Positions 24,828 through 34,602 are shown, counted from the first letter of the stretch. The stretch is 64,000 nucleotides of DNA from Paenarthrobacter sp. PH39-S1 (GCF_030063245.1 NZ_JASISR010000006.1:1-64000); one strand, 5' to 3'. Program-made: numbers and translations. The notes: generated by a model from the letters alone, not told the origin.

Positions 24828-26231
24828 ATGACACCCATCGAATTGGCCGCCGTAGCGACCGCCGCCGTGCCCGGCCTGGCTCCCGTTGCCTGCGCCCCGG
24901 AGCCGGATGATGCAGCCGACTTCGATTCGGCCATGCTGCTTGATTCCGACCGCAAGCGCTGGCGCGTCCGGTCCCCCAAACATCCCGAGGCCAGCGCCCG
25001 GCTCGAAACCGAGCTGCTGGTGCTGCGGGCTTTCTCCCCGGGCATCCGCGCCGAACTGCCCTTCCTGATGCCCACCGTGGCCGGGACCGTCCGTCGCGGC
25101 GAGCTGACCACCTTTGTCTATTCCCATTTATCCGGTGCTCCGCGGTCGGTGGAGGAGCTGGCCGGCGGTGGGACCACGCTGGCAAAGGAAATCGGGACCA
25201 CGATGGCGGCCATCCACGATTTGCCGCCCGGGCTCGTGAACAACGCGGATCTGCCCAGCTATACAGCCAATGAATTCCGCCAGCGCCGGCTGAACGAGTT
25301 GGACCAGGCTGCTACCACCGGCAAAATTCCCGCCACTTTGTTGCGGCGCTGGGAGCACGCGCTCGAAGACGTGGCACTGTGGCGTTTCAGTCCGTGCGTG
25401 GTGCATGGCGACCTGCATGAGGACAACGTGCTGGTGGAGGACCGGCGGGTCACGGCGGTCACGGGTTGGACTGATCTGCGGGTCGGCGACCCGGCCGACG
25501 ATTTTGCCTGGCTGGTGGCCATTAATGACCAGCCGTTCGTCGACGCCGTTCAGGAAGCCTATGCGGCGGCGCGCAAGGAATCCCCGGACCGTCACCTGCT
25601 GCGACGGGCGGCCCTTTCCGCCGAATTTGCCTTGGCGCAGTGGCTGGTCAAGGGGGTCGCCGCCAACGACTCCCGGATGGTGGCGGAGGCGGAGGAGATG
25701 CTCCGTACGCTGGAAAACGATATTGCGACGTTCGGTGGCCAGCCGATCAGCACCGAACCCGAGATTCCGGCCACGCCGGCCACGGGAACCGCGTCCGTCA
25801 CGGGGTCGTCGGTACCCGTATCCAACGCAAAGGAGACGGATGGTCGTCACGACGACGACGACGACGCCGGTAGCGCCGGTAGCGCAGGTGTTGCCGAGGT
25901 GAGCAGCAACGCCGAGGCCAGCCACAAGGTGACAGTGGGAAAAATCGCCGGAGCTACGATCCCAGCGGCGAGTATCAGTGCGGAACCCGTTCCGGCCGAC
26001 GCTGTCTCCGGGACGGACACGGCCGTTGCCCCTGCTCCCAGCCCGGACAACGGACAGGACAGAAGAGAGGATGCTAAGCCAGGCGATGACGGCGACGCTG
26101 CCACCGTCCTTCCCGGTTCAGCCGCCGGGAATACCGCCGTCGGCACTCCGGAAGGCACCAGCGCCGAAAAGACCAGCGCCGAAGACACCAGCACCACCGC
26201 GATGAAGGTTATTCCACTGCATTCAGTCTGA
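24828..26231 (+). CDS. Aminoglycoside/macrolide phosphotransferase-like kinase with disordered tail
   Basis: 467 residues. The APH-fold kinase domain (about 1-310) has the catalytic loop V-H-G-D-L-H-E-D-N (192-200) and the metal-binding Asp216 in G-W-T-D-L-R, where most relatives have I-D-W/F-x-D. The closest annotation style is macrolide 2'-phosphotransferase, but chromosomal actinobacterial members usually have unknown substrates, so no resistance role is claimed. Residues 320-467 are Ala/Thr/Pro/Asp-rich and probably disordered. The ATG at 24828 follows GGAGAG. The gene is divergent from nudC and its end overlaps the convergent adnB by nine bases. Confidence 0.8.
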   Translation: MTPIELAAVATAAVPGLAPVACAPEPDDAADFDSAMLLDSDRKRWRVRSPKHPEASARLETELLVLRAFSPGIRAELPFLMPTVAGTVRRGELTTFVYSHLSGAPRSVEELAGGGTTLAKEIGTTMAAIHDLPPGLVNNADLPSYTANEFRQRRLNELDQAATTGKIPATLLRRWEHALEDVALWRFSPCVVHGDLHEDNVLVEDRRVTAVTGWTDLRVGDPADDFAWLVAINDQPFVDAVQEAYAAARKESPDRHLLRRAALSAEFALAQWLVKGVAANDSRMVAEAEEMLRTLENDIATFGGQPISTEPEIPATPATGTASVTGSSVPVSNAKETDGRHDDDDDAGSAGSAGVAEVSSNAEASHKVTVGKIAGATIPAASISAEPVPADAVSGTDTAVAPAPSPDNGQDRREDAKPGDDGDAATVLPGSAAGNTAVGTPEGTSAEKTSAEDTSTTAMKVIPLHSV

Positions 26232-29200
26232 GCCACCGGCCGTATAGGCCGAGCTGACGATGCGTTCCAGCTCGGCCTCGCCCGCCAAATCGTGCGGGCG
26301 GATCAGCTTGTCCTGCCCCACGTAATAGAACGCCGCCCGGACGTCCTGCACGGGGACCCCCTTGAGCCTGGCCCACGCCAACCGGTAGACGGCCAGCTGC
26401 ACGGAACGGGCGCCCAGCCCAGTGGCGGACGGAACCCGCCCGGTCTTCCAATCGATCAGGTCCCAGGCGCCGTCGTCGTCTCGGAACACCGCGTCGATCC
26501 GCCCGCGGACTACAACGTCTCCGACCCGCGTCTCGACGGGCACCTCCAGCGTTTCCGGTGTGCGGTGCCCCCAGGCGGATGCCCGGAAGGTTTCCTGCAT
26601 GTCGCCCAGCCCATAAGCTTCATCGACATGGCTGTCCGCGCCAGGGACCTCATCGAGGTCCAGCTGACCGGCCTGACCGAAGAATTCCTCCACCCAGGCA
26701 TGGAACGCCGTGCCTTTCCGTGCGGCCATTCCGGGCTTGCGCGGAACGGGCCGGCGCAGGGCCCGCGTCACCGCGGCCGCGTCGTCCCCGAGATCAACGA
26801 GCAGGGACGCTGAGATGTGGGCCGGCAGCTCCACCCGCTCCACATCCGACGCGAGCCGGCGCTGCGCCAGCAACAGAGCGGCTTCCCTGCCCCAACGCGG
26901 ATTCCGCACCAGAAAATCCGCCGTCCGCAGACGAGAGTCTCTCCCGGGCGAGTGGTCCGCGAGGGTGTGCAGCTCCAGCATGACGGCACTCGCGGACGCC
27001 TCGACCGCGCGACGCCGGCCAGCCTTCCGTGCTGACCCCGGGCGGCCCTGGATGTCCGGACCTTCCAGCGGGTCATAGGGCCACTGCGCTGTTTCCAGTC
27101 CCGCCGTCAGCGGGTTCTCTTCGCCGGGTTCACAGTCCGCCAACCAGGGGCCCAGGACAGCCTGAGCCGGATGCAACTTTGTCAGTGGCAGCAGCTCGGT
27201 CAGGAAGGCGGACGCACCGGCCGGTTTGGCGCGCCCGGTGCTCCATGCCGTGGAGGAGCACATCAGGAAGGTCTTGGCGCGGGTAAAGGCCACATACGCC
27301 AGACGCCGTTCCTCCTCTTCACCGTGGGCCTTGACATCCTCCGCATAAAGCTTCTCGCTGTCCAGCCAGCCCTTCTGATCCGGCCAGGACAGATCCCATT
27401 CCGGCAGGTCGTCCCGGTCCCCGCGGAGCGGCCACGGCAAGGATGCCGTTCCCTGCGACCAGCGGTCCGCCTTGCCGCTGGGGAAAGCGCCCTCATTAAG
27501 TCCGGGAACGTAGACGACGTCCCATTCCAGTCCCTTGGAGGCATGGACGGTCAGCAGCTGGACGGCATCCGGGTTGACCTCGGGCTGAGTCATTTCCAGT
27601 CCGCCTTCCTCGGATTCAGCCGTTTCGAGCCAGCCCAGAAAGGCCATCAGGTCCACCCGCTCGGCAGCCTGCATGAAGTCGGCTGCCGCATCCTGAAAGG
27701 CGTCGAGGTTACGGCGCGCATGGTGGATGCTGGAATTCGGCTTGGCCGCGAGCTCGATGTCCAGCAGCATGGTCCGCTCCACCTCCCCCAGCAAGGTGGT
27801 CAGGTCATCGCCGACAAAGCCGCGCAGGTAGCGGAGTTCGTCCCGCAGTGCCAGCAGCCGTACCAAACCGGCATCTGTCAGGGTGCGGTTAAGCCGTTCG
27901 GGCCAGAAATCGCGTTTCAGTTGGTCCAGCCCCTCGACCAGGCTGGAGCCGTCCACCAGGTCAAGTTCAACAGTCGCATCCTCCTGCGGGGTCTTCTCCT
28001 GAGCCAATTTGTCCCGCCGATCCGTCCCTGCGGCCGCTGCGTCCGGTACATCCGGGGCGTCCGGTCCCGCAGCGGGACTTGCACCGTATTCGCGCTGCCG
28101 GGCCAGATATCGGGACCAGTCTGCCAGCGCCATTAAATCCGCTGGGCCAAGCCGCCAGCGCGCCCCGGTGAGCAGCCGCATCAGCGAGTCGGAACGACCC
28201 GGATCGGCCAGCACACGCAAGGTTGCGACCAGATCCACGATCTCGGGAGTCCCCAGCAGGCCGCCGAGGCCCACGATCTCGTAGGGGATTCCATTCGATT
28301 CAAGGGCAGTCTGCAGCGGAGCGAACTGCACACGACGGCGGCACAGAACGGCTACCGTCGTCGGCTCTTGTTCCGCCGCGGCCGGGCTCCGGCCGGCCGC
28401 CGGGCTTCGGACGCTGCGGAAGTCCTTCTGTTCCAGAATGCTCTCGGCGACCGCGTCCGCCTCGTCCACCACGGTGGCGTAACGCGCCAACAGCACCCTG
28501 CCCACCCCGGCGTCGGTCTTCTGCCGCAGCGGGGATACGCTCACCGCAGGCCCCGGGACCCGGCTGACGGTGGCCCGGCGGCTGGCCGCCCGGCGGCGCT
28601 GGGCCGAATTCAGCACCTCGGACATGACATTGGCTGCGTTGAGGATATTGATGGAATTCCGCCACGCCGTTGTCAGTTCCGCCGTTGCCGCGGACCCACC
28701 CCCGGCCCTACGGAATATGTCCGGGAAACGGAAGAGCTGGCCAGCCGATGCCCCGCGGAAGCCGTAGATGGATTGGTGCGGATCCCCGACCGCTGTCACC
28801 GGATGGCCACCGCCGAAAAGCTTGGCGAACAGCTGGAGCTGGGCGTGCGAGGTGTCCTGGAATTCGTCCAGCAGCACCACCTTGAACCGCTGCCGCTCCA
28901 GCTCTACTGCCTGCGGCACCTGATCGGCAATCCGGGCCGCGAGCGCCACCAGGTCTCCATAATCGAGGGCGTTGCGGTTGCGCTTGGCGGCCGCGTACCG
29001 CCCGACCATCTCCGCGACACTTCCCCGGGTCCGCAGCACATCGATCAGATCCGCTACCCCCTTGGTCGAGGCCCGGATCTTCCCCTCCAGATAGGGCATG
29101 GCAGCCAACTGGTCTGCGTAGGCCTTCACCGTGGCACGGACAAATTCCGGGTCCTGCAGGTGTTCGGCACATTCACCGGCCAGATCCATCACGGCTTTGA

Positions 29201-29903
29201 CCAGGGTGGATTTGGCGGCGGAAAAATGCTCATAGGCGCCGTCGTAGCCTTCGACCACCTGACTGGCCAGCTGCCAGGATTCGGCGGCTCCGAGTACCAC
29301 CGCATCGCGCTCAATCCCCAGCCGAAGACCGTAATCGGTGACGATGCCGCTGGCATAGGAATGATAAGTGGAGACCTTCGGCTCGAGTGCATCCCCAGCA
29401 GCGGCACCGGAGTCCGCAATTTTCCCTGACCGCGACAGTGCGGCAAGCTTTGTCAACTGGCGGCGGATCCGCCCAGCAAGTTCACCCGCTGCCTTACGCG
29501 TGAATGTCACGCCCAGGATTTCCTCCGGCAGAACGTAACCGTTGGCCACCAGCCAGACAACCCGGTCAGCCATTGTGGTGGTCTTCCCTGACCCGGCCCC
29601 GGCGATCACCAGCAACGGCTCCAGCGGCGACGCGATAATGACGGCCTGTTCGTCGGTGGGTGGAAACTGGCCCAGCAGTTCGGCGAGCTCATATGGCGAG
29701 ATGTCCGTCTTTTCCAGAACCCCGCTGCCCGCGACCGCAGCAGCGCCTGTGGAATAGGTTGCACCGGTGCCACTCCCGGCATTCGAGCGTCCCCCGGCCT
29801 CGGGGCTGCTCCCAGCAGCGGGCCTGCTCCCAGCATCGGTGCTGCTTGGACCTGTGGTGACTCCGCTCGGGCTGTTGGGGACTTCGGTGAGGTCGGTGCT
29901 CAT
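26223..29903 (-). CDS. adnB: AdnB-type helicase-nuclease
   Basis: 1226 residues. A disordered Gly/Ser/Ala-rich N-terminus (1-65) precedes a UvrD-like motor with Walker A A-G-A-G-S-G-K-T (101-108), L-L-D-E-F-Q-D-T (II), G-D-P-H-Q-S-I-Y-G-F-R (III) and V-H-A-S-K-G-L-E-W-D-V-V (V). A RecB-family nuclease domain at the C-terminus has G-R-I-D-A-V-F, D-W-K-T-G (1151-1155) and Q-L-x-x-Y. AdnAB is the actinobacterial heterodimer that resects double-strand breaks; in mycobacteria the AdnB motor is, as I recall, the important one. The ATG at 29903 overlaps the adnA stop (ATGA). Confidence 0.93.
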   Translation of the reverse strand: MSTDLTEVPNSPSGVTTGPSSTDAGSRPAAGSSPEAGGRSNAGSGTGATYSTGAAAVAGSGVLEKTDISPYELAELLGQFPPTDEQAVIIASPLEPLLVIAGAGSGKTTTMADRVVWLVANGYVLPEEILGVTFTRKAAGELAGRIRRQLTKLAALSRSGKIADSGAAAGDALEPKVSTYHSYASGIVTDYGLRLGIERDAVVLGAAESWQLASQVVEGYDGAYEHFSAAKSTLVKAVMDLAGECAEHLQDPEFVRATVKAYADQLAAMPYLEGKIRASTKGVADLIDVLRTRGSVAEMVGRYAAAKRNRNALDYGDLVALAARIADQVPQAVELERQRFKVVLLDEFQDTSHAQLQLFAKLFGGGHPVTAVGDPHQSIYGFRGASAGQLFRFPDIFRRAGGGSAATAELTTAWRNSINILNAANVMSEVLNSAQRRRAASRRATVSRVPGPAVSVSPLRQKTDAGVGRVLLARYATVVDEADAVAESILEQKDFRSVRSPAAGRSPAAAEQEPTTVAVLCRRRVQFAPLQTALESNGIPYEIVGLGGLLGTPEIVDLVATLRVLADPGRSDSLMRLLTGARWRLGPADLMALADWSRYLARQREYGASPAAGPDAPDVPDAAAAGTDRRDKLAQEKTPQEDATVELDLVDGSSLVEGLDQLKRDFWPERLNRTLTDAGLVRLLALRDELRYLRGFVGDDLTTLLGEVERTMLLDIELAAKPNSSIHHARRNLDAFQDAAADFMQAAERVDLMAFLGWLETAESEEGGLEMTQPEVNPDAVQLLTVHASKGLEWDVVYVPGLNEGAFPSGKADRWSQGTASLPWPLRGDRDDLPEWDLSWPDQKGWLDSEKLYAEDVKAHGEEEERRLAYVAFTRAKTFLMCSSTAWSTGRAKPAGASAFLTELLPLTKLHPAQAVLGPWLADCEPGEENPLTAGLETAQWPYDPLEGPDIQGRPGSARKAGRRRAVEASASAVMLELHTLADHSPGRDSRLRTADFLVRNPRWGREAALLLAQRRLASDVERVELPAHISASLLVDLGDDAAAVTRALRRPVPRKPGMAARKGTAFHAWVEEFFGQAGQLDLDEVPGADSHVDEAYGLGDMQETFRASAWGHRTPETLEVPVETRVGDVVVRGRIDAVFRDDDGAWDLIDWKTGRVPSATGLGARSVQLAVYRLAWARLKGVPVQDVRAAFYYVGQDKLIRPHDLAGEAELERIVSSAYTAGGSD

Positions 29904-32900
29904 TCGGTGATCTGCTTTCCTGCACTGCAAAGAGGGCAGACTTCGGGGACGGGGCAGCTGCCGTTGAAGCTGCCGCCGCCCTTGGGATCATGGATTGCCA
30001 TGAAGGTGGATCCGGACATCAGGCCTGCGGCCCTGCGGACCAGCGGGGTCGCCCAGTCGGTCGCGGCCTCCAAGGACTCCTGCTCCTGCACGTTCAGCGA
30101 CCTGGTACCGTCCCCCAATTGGGCCAGCCGGGCCCCGCCGGTGCCCGCGCCTGCGGGAACGCCGTCCAGTCCGGTAAAGGCGCCGGCAGCCACGGCGGCC
30201 TGGTAGGCACCGAGCTGCGGATGATCGGCCAGCTCGGCAGCTTTCGGCTTGCGCCGCCCAGTCTTAAGGTCGATGATCACGAGGTTTCCCTCGCCATCAA
30301 TTTCCAGCCGGTCCACCTGACCGCGGAGCCTGACCATTCGCTGCCGCACGTCGTCTGCGGCCCCCGGGTCCGTGGCGGCAGTGCTGACTGCCGGCGCGTC
30401 TCCCGCGGGTGGTGCCTCAGTAAAAATGTCGTCTGCAGGAATGTCCACGCTGAAGTCCTGTTCGACAGCCAGCAGGCTGCGTCCCTCGGAGCGCATCTGA
30501 ATGACATAGAGGGCCAGCTTGCGGACCATTTCCTCCGCGCGTTTAAGGTCCAGCTTTCCCTCCCATGTGTCTTTCATCCCCAAAGTTGGCCAGCGGCGCT
30601 GAAGTTCGGCAATGTATTGATGGCCGGCCGCATCGGGGTGTTCCTGGGCAATCGAATGCACCAGGGTGCCCAGGCTGCGGGCAAAGTCGGTCGCGGCCTC
30701 TCCACCTGCGGCCTGGATAAACCAGTTGAGCGGAGACTTCAGTACCGCCTCCATCCGGGAAGGTGAGACGTTGACTGGTTCGTCGCCCGGCACAATCGCG
30801 GCCTCGGACGTCAGCGGCGCAAGTCCCCACCACGTCTCCGGTGATGCGCCGGGCGCTCGGGCCTCGGTGAGGACGGCCAGCACCCTGGCTGCTTCCGGAT
30901 CCGCCGCTGTCTCCGATTCCTGGCGCAGTTCCGCCACCAGCGAGCGCAGCGTCATGGGCCGGCTGACCTGTTCCACCGGGCGGGTCTGCATGCTGCTGCC
31001 GGGCCGCGGCTCCCACGGCGCAACGATGTCCAGGAACTGCGACGGCTGGAGATCCGCGGAGGACGCCGCCGTACAGATCAGCCGTTCGCTTGCGCGGGAA
31101 ATGGCGGTGGAGAAGCTGCGCAATTCGTCATAGCGGATTTCCCGCAACCGGGTGGCGGGGCCCAGCTGGTGGGCCGCCGCCGCACCGCGTTCCAGCACAT
31201 CCACGAGCAGCTGACTGCCCAGCAATTCACCGCGCAGACGGGTATTGGGCCAGATGCCTTCCTGCAGCCCGGCCACGATCACCACCGGCCATTCGCGCCC
31301 GGCTGCACTGGCCGGTGTGAGGATTTCCACCGCGTCGCTGCGCTGGGCCCGGGCCGCCAGCGTGTCCATCGGCAGTTCCTGATTCAGCAGGTACTCCAAG
31401 AACTGCCGCGGACTTGATCCCGGCAGTTGATCCACGTAGCGCTCGGCTGTCTGGAAGAGTGCCATGATGGCGTCCAGATCCCGGTCGGCACGTATGCCCG
31501 CCGGACCGCCGGCCAGGGCCTGCGCCGCCCAGTAATCGGAGCAGCCGGATTCCTCCCAGAGGGCCCACAGAACCGTTTCAGCATTGGCCCCGGGATCCTC
31601 CAAAGCTTTTTGCCCGGCGGCCAGCATCCGGCCCATCCGGGCAGCGTTCTTCCCTTCCCAGCCAAGCTGGGAGAGCGCGGCCGGATGCAGCAGCGCCTCG
31701 ATCAGTAAACTATCGCTGGCCCGGCCACTGCCACCGATCAGCTCTTCCCGCCGCAGCGCCTGGCGAAGCCGGCGCAGGCTGATCGCCGTTGACCTGCCCA
31801 GCCGAGAGGTCAGCAGGGAGACCGCCAGCTCGGCATCAAGGCGCTCCGGGTCCAGCACCACGCGGAAGGCATCCAGCAGCGGCTGCACTGCGGCTTCGTC
31901 GCGGACGGCATTCTCCGCCACCGGCACCTTGACGGAAATACCCTGGCCGCTCATATAACGCTGCAGCTGCGCCAGCTGGGAACCGGTCCGGACGATCACG
32001 GCGATGTCTGCAAGCCGTCGCTTCCCATAATGCTGCAGATCAAGAATTCGTTCCGCCACCAACCGAAGTTCATGGATCTCCGAGGCCACCAGGTGTGCGG
32101 TCAGAGCCGCCGCAGACTCCGTCGGCCCGCGCACGCCCGCATGCGTACCTGCGTCCGGGCCCGCATCCGGACCGGTGTCAGTATCCGCATCGGTGTCAGT
32201 ATCCGCATCGGCAGCAGGACACCTCCCGGGACCCGGCTTCCCCTGAAGGATCCGCGCCTTATGGCCTCCCCTGCTGAGCGAAATCCGCTCGGCAACAGCC
32301 CCCCAAGCCCGCGCCAGTTCCGGATTCAGGCGATGCGAGGTGCTCAGCACGGCCTCCGTGACGCCCCCACTGCCGGCCAGACGCTCGCGGATCTTCCCTG
32401 CGAGGTCCGGACGCGCACCACGGAAGCCCTGCACCACGGTGTCCGGGCAGCCTGTGATCAGGACGTCCTTGCCCCGGCCCAGCAGCTCGAGCAGACGGTG
32501 CACGGCCTGGTTCGCTTCCTGGATATCGTCCACCAGGATCAGCTGCAGGCGGTCCCGCTCCCGGTCGAGATACTCCGTATCCGATTCGAAGAGCCCGATG
32601 ACGGCTGTGATGATGCCGGCGGGGTCAAAGGAGCCCGACTTGCCCCAGTCCACAACATCCCGGTATTCGCCATACAGGTCCGCGGCGGCAATCCAGTCCT
32701 GCCGGCCGTTCGACACACCCAGGGCGGCCAACTCCTCCGGTGCCAGTCCGTACTCGATCACGCGGTCAAAAAGCTGCCGGATTTCCTGCCGGAAACCGCG
32801 GGTGCCGAGCGCCTCCCGCAGATCCTCCGGCCATGCCGGTGCCCGGCCGATCCCCAGCCTGTGACCGTCCAGCAGTTCCTTGATGATCAGGTCCTGCTCA

Positions 32901-33301
32901 GGGCCGCTGAGCAGCTTCGGTGCCCGCTCCAGATGCGGCAACCGGCCCTCCACCTTCGCGCGGCGCAGCACATCAAAGGCGTAAGAAGCCCAGGTGCGGG
33001 CCGGAGAGGTGCTCAGGCTCCGGTCCAGCCGGGCGCTCAGGCGGTCGCGCAGCCCGGATGCGGCCAGCCGCGAGGGACCCAGCAGCAGCACACCCGCGGG
33101 GTCGACGCCGTCGGCCTCTATCCGTTTGACGGCCGCTTCCACCAGCACGGTCGATTTACCGGTCCCCGGCGCACCCCAGATCAGCACGGGGCCGGTTCCC
33201 GACGCCAGCCCGACCACCGCCGCCTGGTCGGCGCTGAGTTCCGGCGCCTGAACCGAAACCGCGGCCGGGCGCACCAGCTCGAGAAGTGGCGTCTGCATCA
33301 T
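29900..33301 (-). CDS. adnA: AdnA-type helicase-nuclease
   Basis: 1133 residues. Walker A W-G-A-P-G-T-G-K-S-T lies at 42-51; motif II reads L-V-D-D-I-Q-E, a departure from the usual D-E-x-Q. The C-terminal RecB-type nuclease has G-Q-V-D-R-L-E-I, D-L-K-T-G (1011-1015) and Q-L-G-A-Y. The last 30 residues contain C-P-x-P-E-V-C-P-L-C, three cysteines that could bind metal. An aspartate-rich repeat insert sits near 364-377. It forms the AdnAB complex with the next gene. The ATG overlaps the stop of the alkyltransferase-like gene (ATGA), giving a coupled trio. Confidence 0.92.
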   Translation of the reverse strand: MMQTPLLELVRPAAVSVQAPELSADQAAVVGLASGTGPVLIWGAPGTGKSTVLVEAAVKRIEADGVDPAGVLLLGPSRLAASGLRDRLSARLDRSLSTSPARTWASYAFDVLRRAKVEGRLPHLERAPKLLSGPEQDLIIKELLDGHRLGIGRAPAWPEDLREALGTRGFRQEIRQLFDRVIEYGLAPEELAALGVSNGRQDWIAAADLYGEYRDVVDWGKSGSFDPAGIITAVIGLFESDTEYLDRERDRLQLILVDDIQEANQAVHRLLELLGRGKDVLITGCPDTVVQGFRGARPDLAGKIRERLAGSGGVTEAVLSTSHRLNPELARAWGAVAERISLSRGGHKARILQGKPGPGRCPAADADTDTDADTDTGPDAGPDAGTHAGVRGPTESAAALTAHLVASEIHELRLVAERILDLQHYGKRRLADIAVIVRTGSQLAQLQRYMSGQGISVKVPVAENAVRDEAAVQPLLDAFRVVLDPERLDAELAVSLLTSRLGRSTAISLRRLRQALRREELIGGSGRASDSLLIEALLHPAALSQLGWEGKNAARMGRMLAAGQKALEDPGANAETVLWALWEESGCSDYWAAQALAGGPAGIRADRDLDAIMALFQTAERYVDQLPGSSPRQFLEYLLNQELPMDTLAARAQRSDAVEILTPASAAGREWPVVIVAGLQEGIWPNTRLRGELLGSQLLVDVLERGAAAAHQLGPATRLREIRYDELRSFSTAISRASERLICTAASSADLQPSQFLDIVAPWEPRPGSSMQTRPVEQVSRPMTLRSLVAELRQESETAADPEAARVLAVLTEARAPGASPETWWGLAPLTSEAAIVPGDEPVNVSPSRMEAVLKSPLNWFIQAAGGEAATDFARSLGTLVHSIAQEHPDAAGHQYIAELQRRWPTLGMKDTWEGKLDLKRAEEMVRKLALYVIQMRSEGRSLLAVEQDFSVDIPADDIFTEAPPAGDAPAVSTAATDPGAADDVRQRMVRLRGQVDRLEIDGEGNLVIIDLKTGRRKPKAAELADHPQLGAYQAAVAAGAFTGLDGVPAGAGTGGARLAQLGDGTRSLNVQEQESLEAATDWATPLVRRAAGLMSGSTFMAIHDPKGGGSFNGSCPVPEVCPLCSAGKQITE
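32174..32209. repeat. 18-bp perfect tandem duplication within adnA
   Basis: GGTGTCAGTATCCGCATC occurs twice back to back, within a run encoding alternating Thr-Asp and Ala-Asp residues between helicase motifs. It keeps the frame and adds an acidic, probably flexible loop. Confidence 0.85.
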
Positions 33302-33744
33302 GAAACAACTTCATCATGAGGCTCTGACATTTTCCGAGCCTCAGGCATTTTACCCGCCGCCAACCGGTCCCGGATGCCGTCGAGCAGCACAAAATCGTCG
33401 TTGGAAGGCTGCCAGCGTGCCGCGCCGATGTCCACCCGCCAGCCCTCCTCGGCCCGGGACTCGCCAGCCGTCCGCGCGTCGCCGGAGCCCCCACTCCCTT
33501 TCAGCGCCGTCGCCTCCGCGCGGTAGTGCTGCAGAGCGCGCGCGTCGTGGCAGACCGGCGGCTGGCCGCCGGCCCTTACCACCCGCCACCAAGGCACTGA
33601 ACTGCCGTAATGGGACATGACGGACCCCACCTGCCGCGGGCCGCCGTCGTCCAGCAGCACGGCAATATCTCCATAGGAGAGGACGGCACCGGAGGGAATA
33701 AGGTCCACCACTTCCAGCACCGCATTTATGAACTCGGCACGCAT
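33298..33744 (-). CDS. Alkyltransferase-like (ATL) DNA-damage recognition protein
   Basis: 148 residues. The MGMT C-terminal fold is present (I-P-S-G-A-V-L-S-Y-G-D-I-A, then R-Q-V-G-S-V-M), but the active-site P-C-H-R is replaced by P-W-W-R (51-54). Without the acceptor cysteine it cannot repair O6-alkylguanine; such ATL proteins bind the lesion and hand it to nucleotide excision repair. A longer frame starts at 34005, but the ATG at 33744 (M-R-A-E-F-I-N-A) with GGAG upstream matches the family start. Its stop overlaps the adnA start, so it is the first gene of the ATL-adnA-adnB operon. Confidence 0.88.
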   Translation of the reverse strand: MRAEFINAVLEVVDLIPSGAVLSYGDIAVLLDDGGPRQVGSVMSHYGSSVPWWRVVRAGGQPPVCHDARALQHYRAEATALKGSGGSGDARTAGESRAEEGWRVDIGAARWQPSNDDFVLLDGIRDRLAAGKMPEARKMSEPHDEVVS

Positions 33745-33850
33745 ATTCTCCAGCCTAACGGGAGGATGCGACGCAATAGCGGCAAAACGGGAGTCGCACC
33801 CCACGGCGGGCGTTGAAAGAAGTGTCGGTGCCGGCCGGTACGGTGGATTT

Positions 33851-34534
33851 ATGAGCAGTTGGCACACACTCCCCAGGGCAGCGTTCGACGTCGAGACAAC
33901 CGGCCGCGATCCGCGCGAGGCGCGGCTGGTCACCGCTTCGATTGTGGTGGTCGACGGCGGCGGGACGGTGACGGCCGAGCACGAGTGGCTTGCCGATCCC
34001 GGCATCGAGATTCCGGCTGAAGTAACGGCGATTCACGGGGTGACGACGGAGCGGGCCCGCACGCACGGCATTCCGGCCGCCCGGGCGGCAACGGAGGTGG
34101 CCCAGGTGCTCACGGGGCTATTCGCCGCCGGTATCCCCGTCATCGCGTTTAACGCCTGCTATGACTTCACCGTTCTGGCCCGCGAATCCGTCCGTCACAA
34201 CGTGCTGCCGATCGGTGCCTTGCCGGTCATTGATCCGTACATCTGCAACAAACAGGTGCACAAATACCGTAAGGGCAGCCGGACATTGGGGGCGCTGTGC
34301 GCGGAGTATGGCGTCCGTCTTAAGGACGCGCACACCTCCGCCGCCGATGCGCTTGCCACCATCCGGCTCGCGGATGCGCTGGCACTCCGCTTTCCCGAGC
34401 TGCGGCTCGAAGCCGCTGCGCTGCACGCTTCCCAGGTTGGCTGGGCCGCCGCCCAGGCGGCGGACTTTCAGAGCTATCTGCGCCGGAAGAATCCGGCGGC
34501 CGTTATCGAGGGACACTGGCCGCTGCTCCCCTAG
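33851..34534 (+). CDS. DnaQ-like 3'-5' exonuclease
   Basis: 227 residues with the DEDDh exonuclease motifs: ExoI Asp13 and Glu15 (F-D-V-E-T-T-G), ExoII Asp105 in F-N-A-C-Y-D, and ExoIII His161 and Asp166 (H-T-S-A-A-D). It resembles the epsilon subunit of DNA polymerase III but is stand-alone, without a clamp-binding motif I can identify. It may proofread, or trim ends during repair. It is divergent from the ATL-adnAB operon with 106 bp between starts. The ATG at 33851 has no strong ribosome site; GGTGGA lies at 33842. Confidence 0.9.
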   Translation: MSSWHTLPRAAFDVETTGRDPREARLVTASIVVVDGGGTVTAEHEWLADPGIEIPAEVTAIHGVTTERARTHGIPAARAATEVAQVLTGLFAAGIPVIAFNACYDFTVLARESVRHNVLPIGALPVIDPYICNKQVHKYRKGSRTLGALCAEYGVRLKDAHTSAADALATIRLADALALRFPELRLEAAALHASQVGWAAAQAADFQSYLRRKNPAAVIEGHWPLLP

Positions 34535-34602
34535 CCGATCCGCGCCGACGATTCGCACCGGCGGTTATTGGGACATATCTCACACGACCCGATAAAGGCT
34601 GC

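Noticed and set aside
24828-26231. Antibiotic-resistance gene
   Set aside because: The fold matches APH kinases, but chromosomal context and altered motif give no support for a drug substrate.
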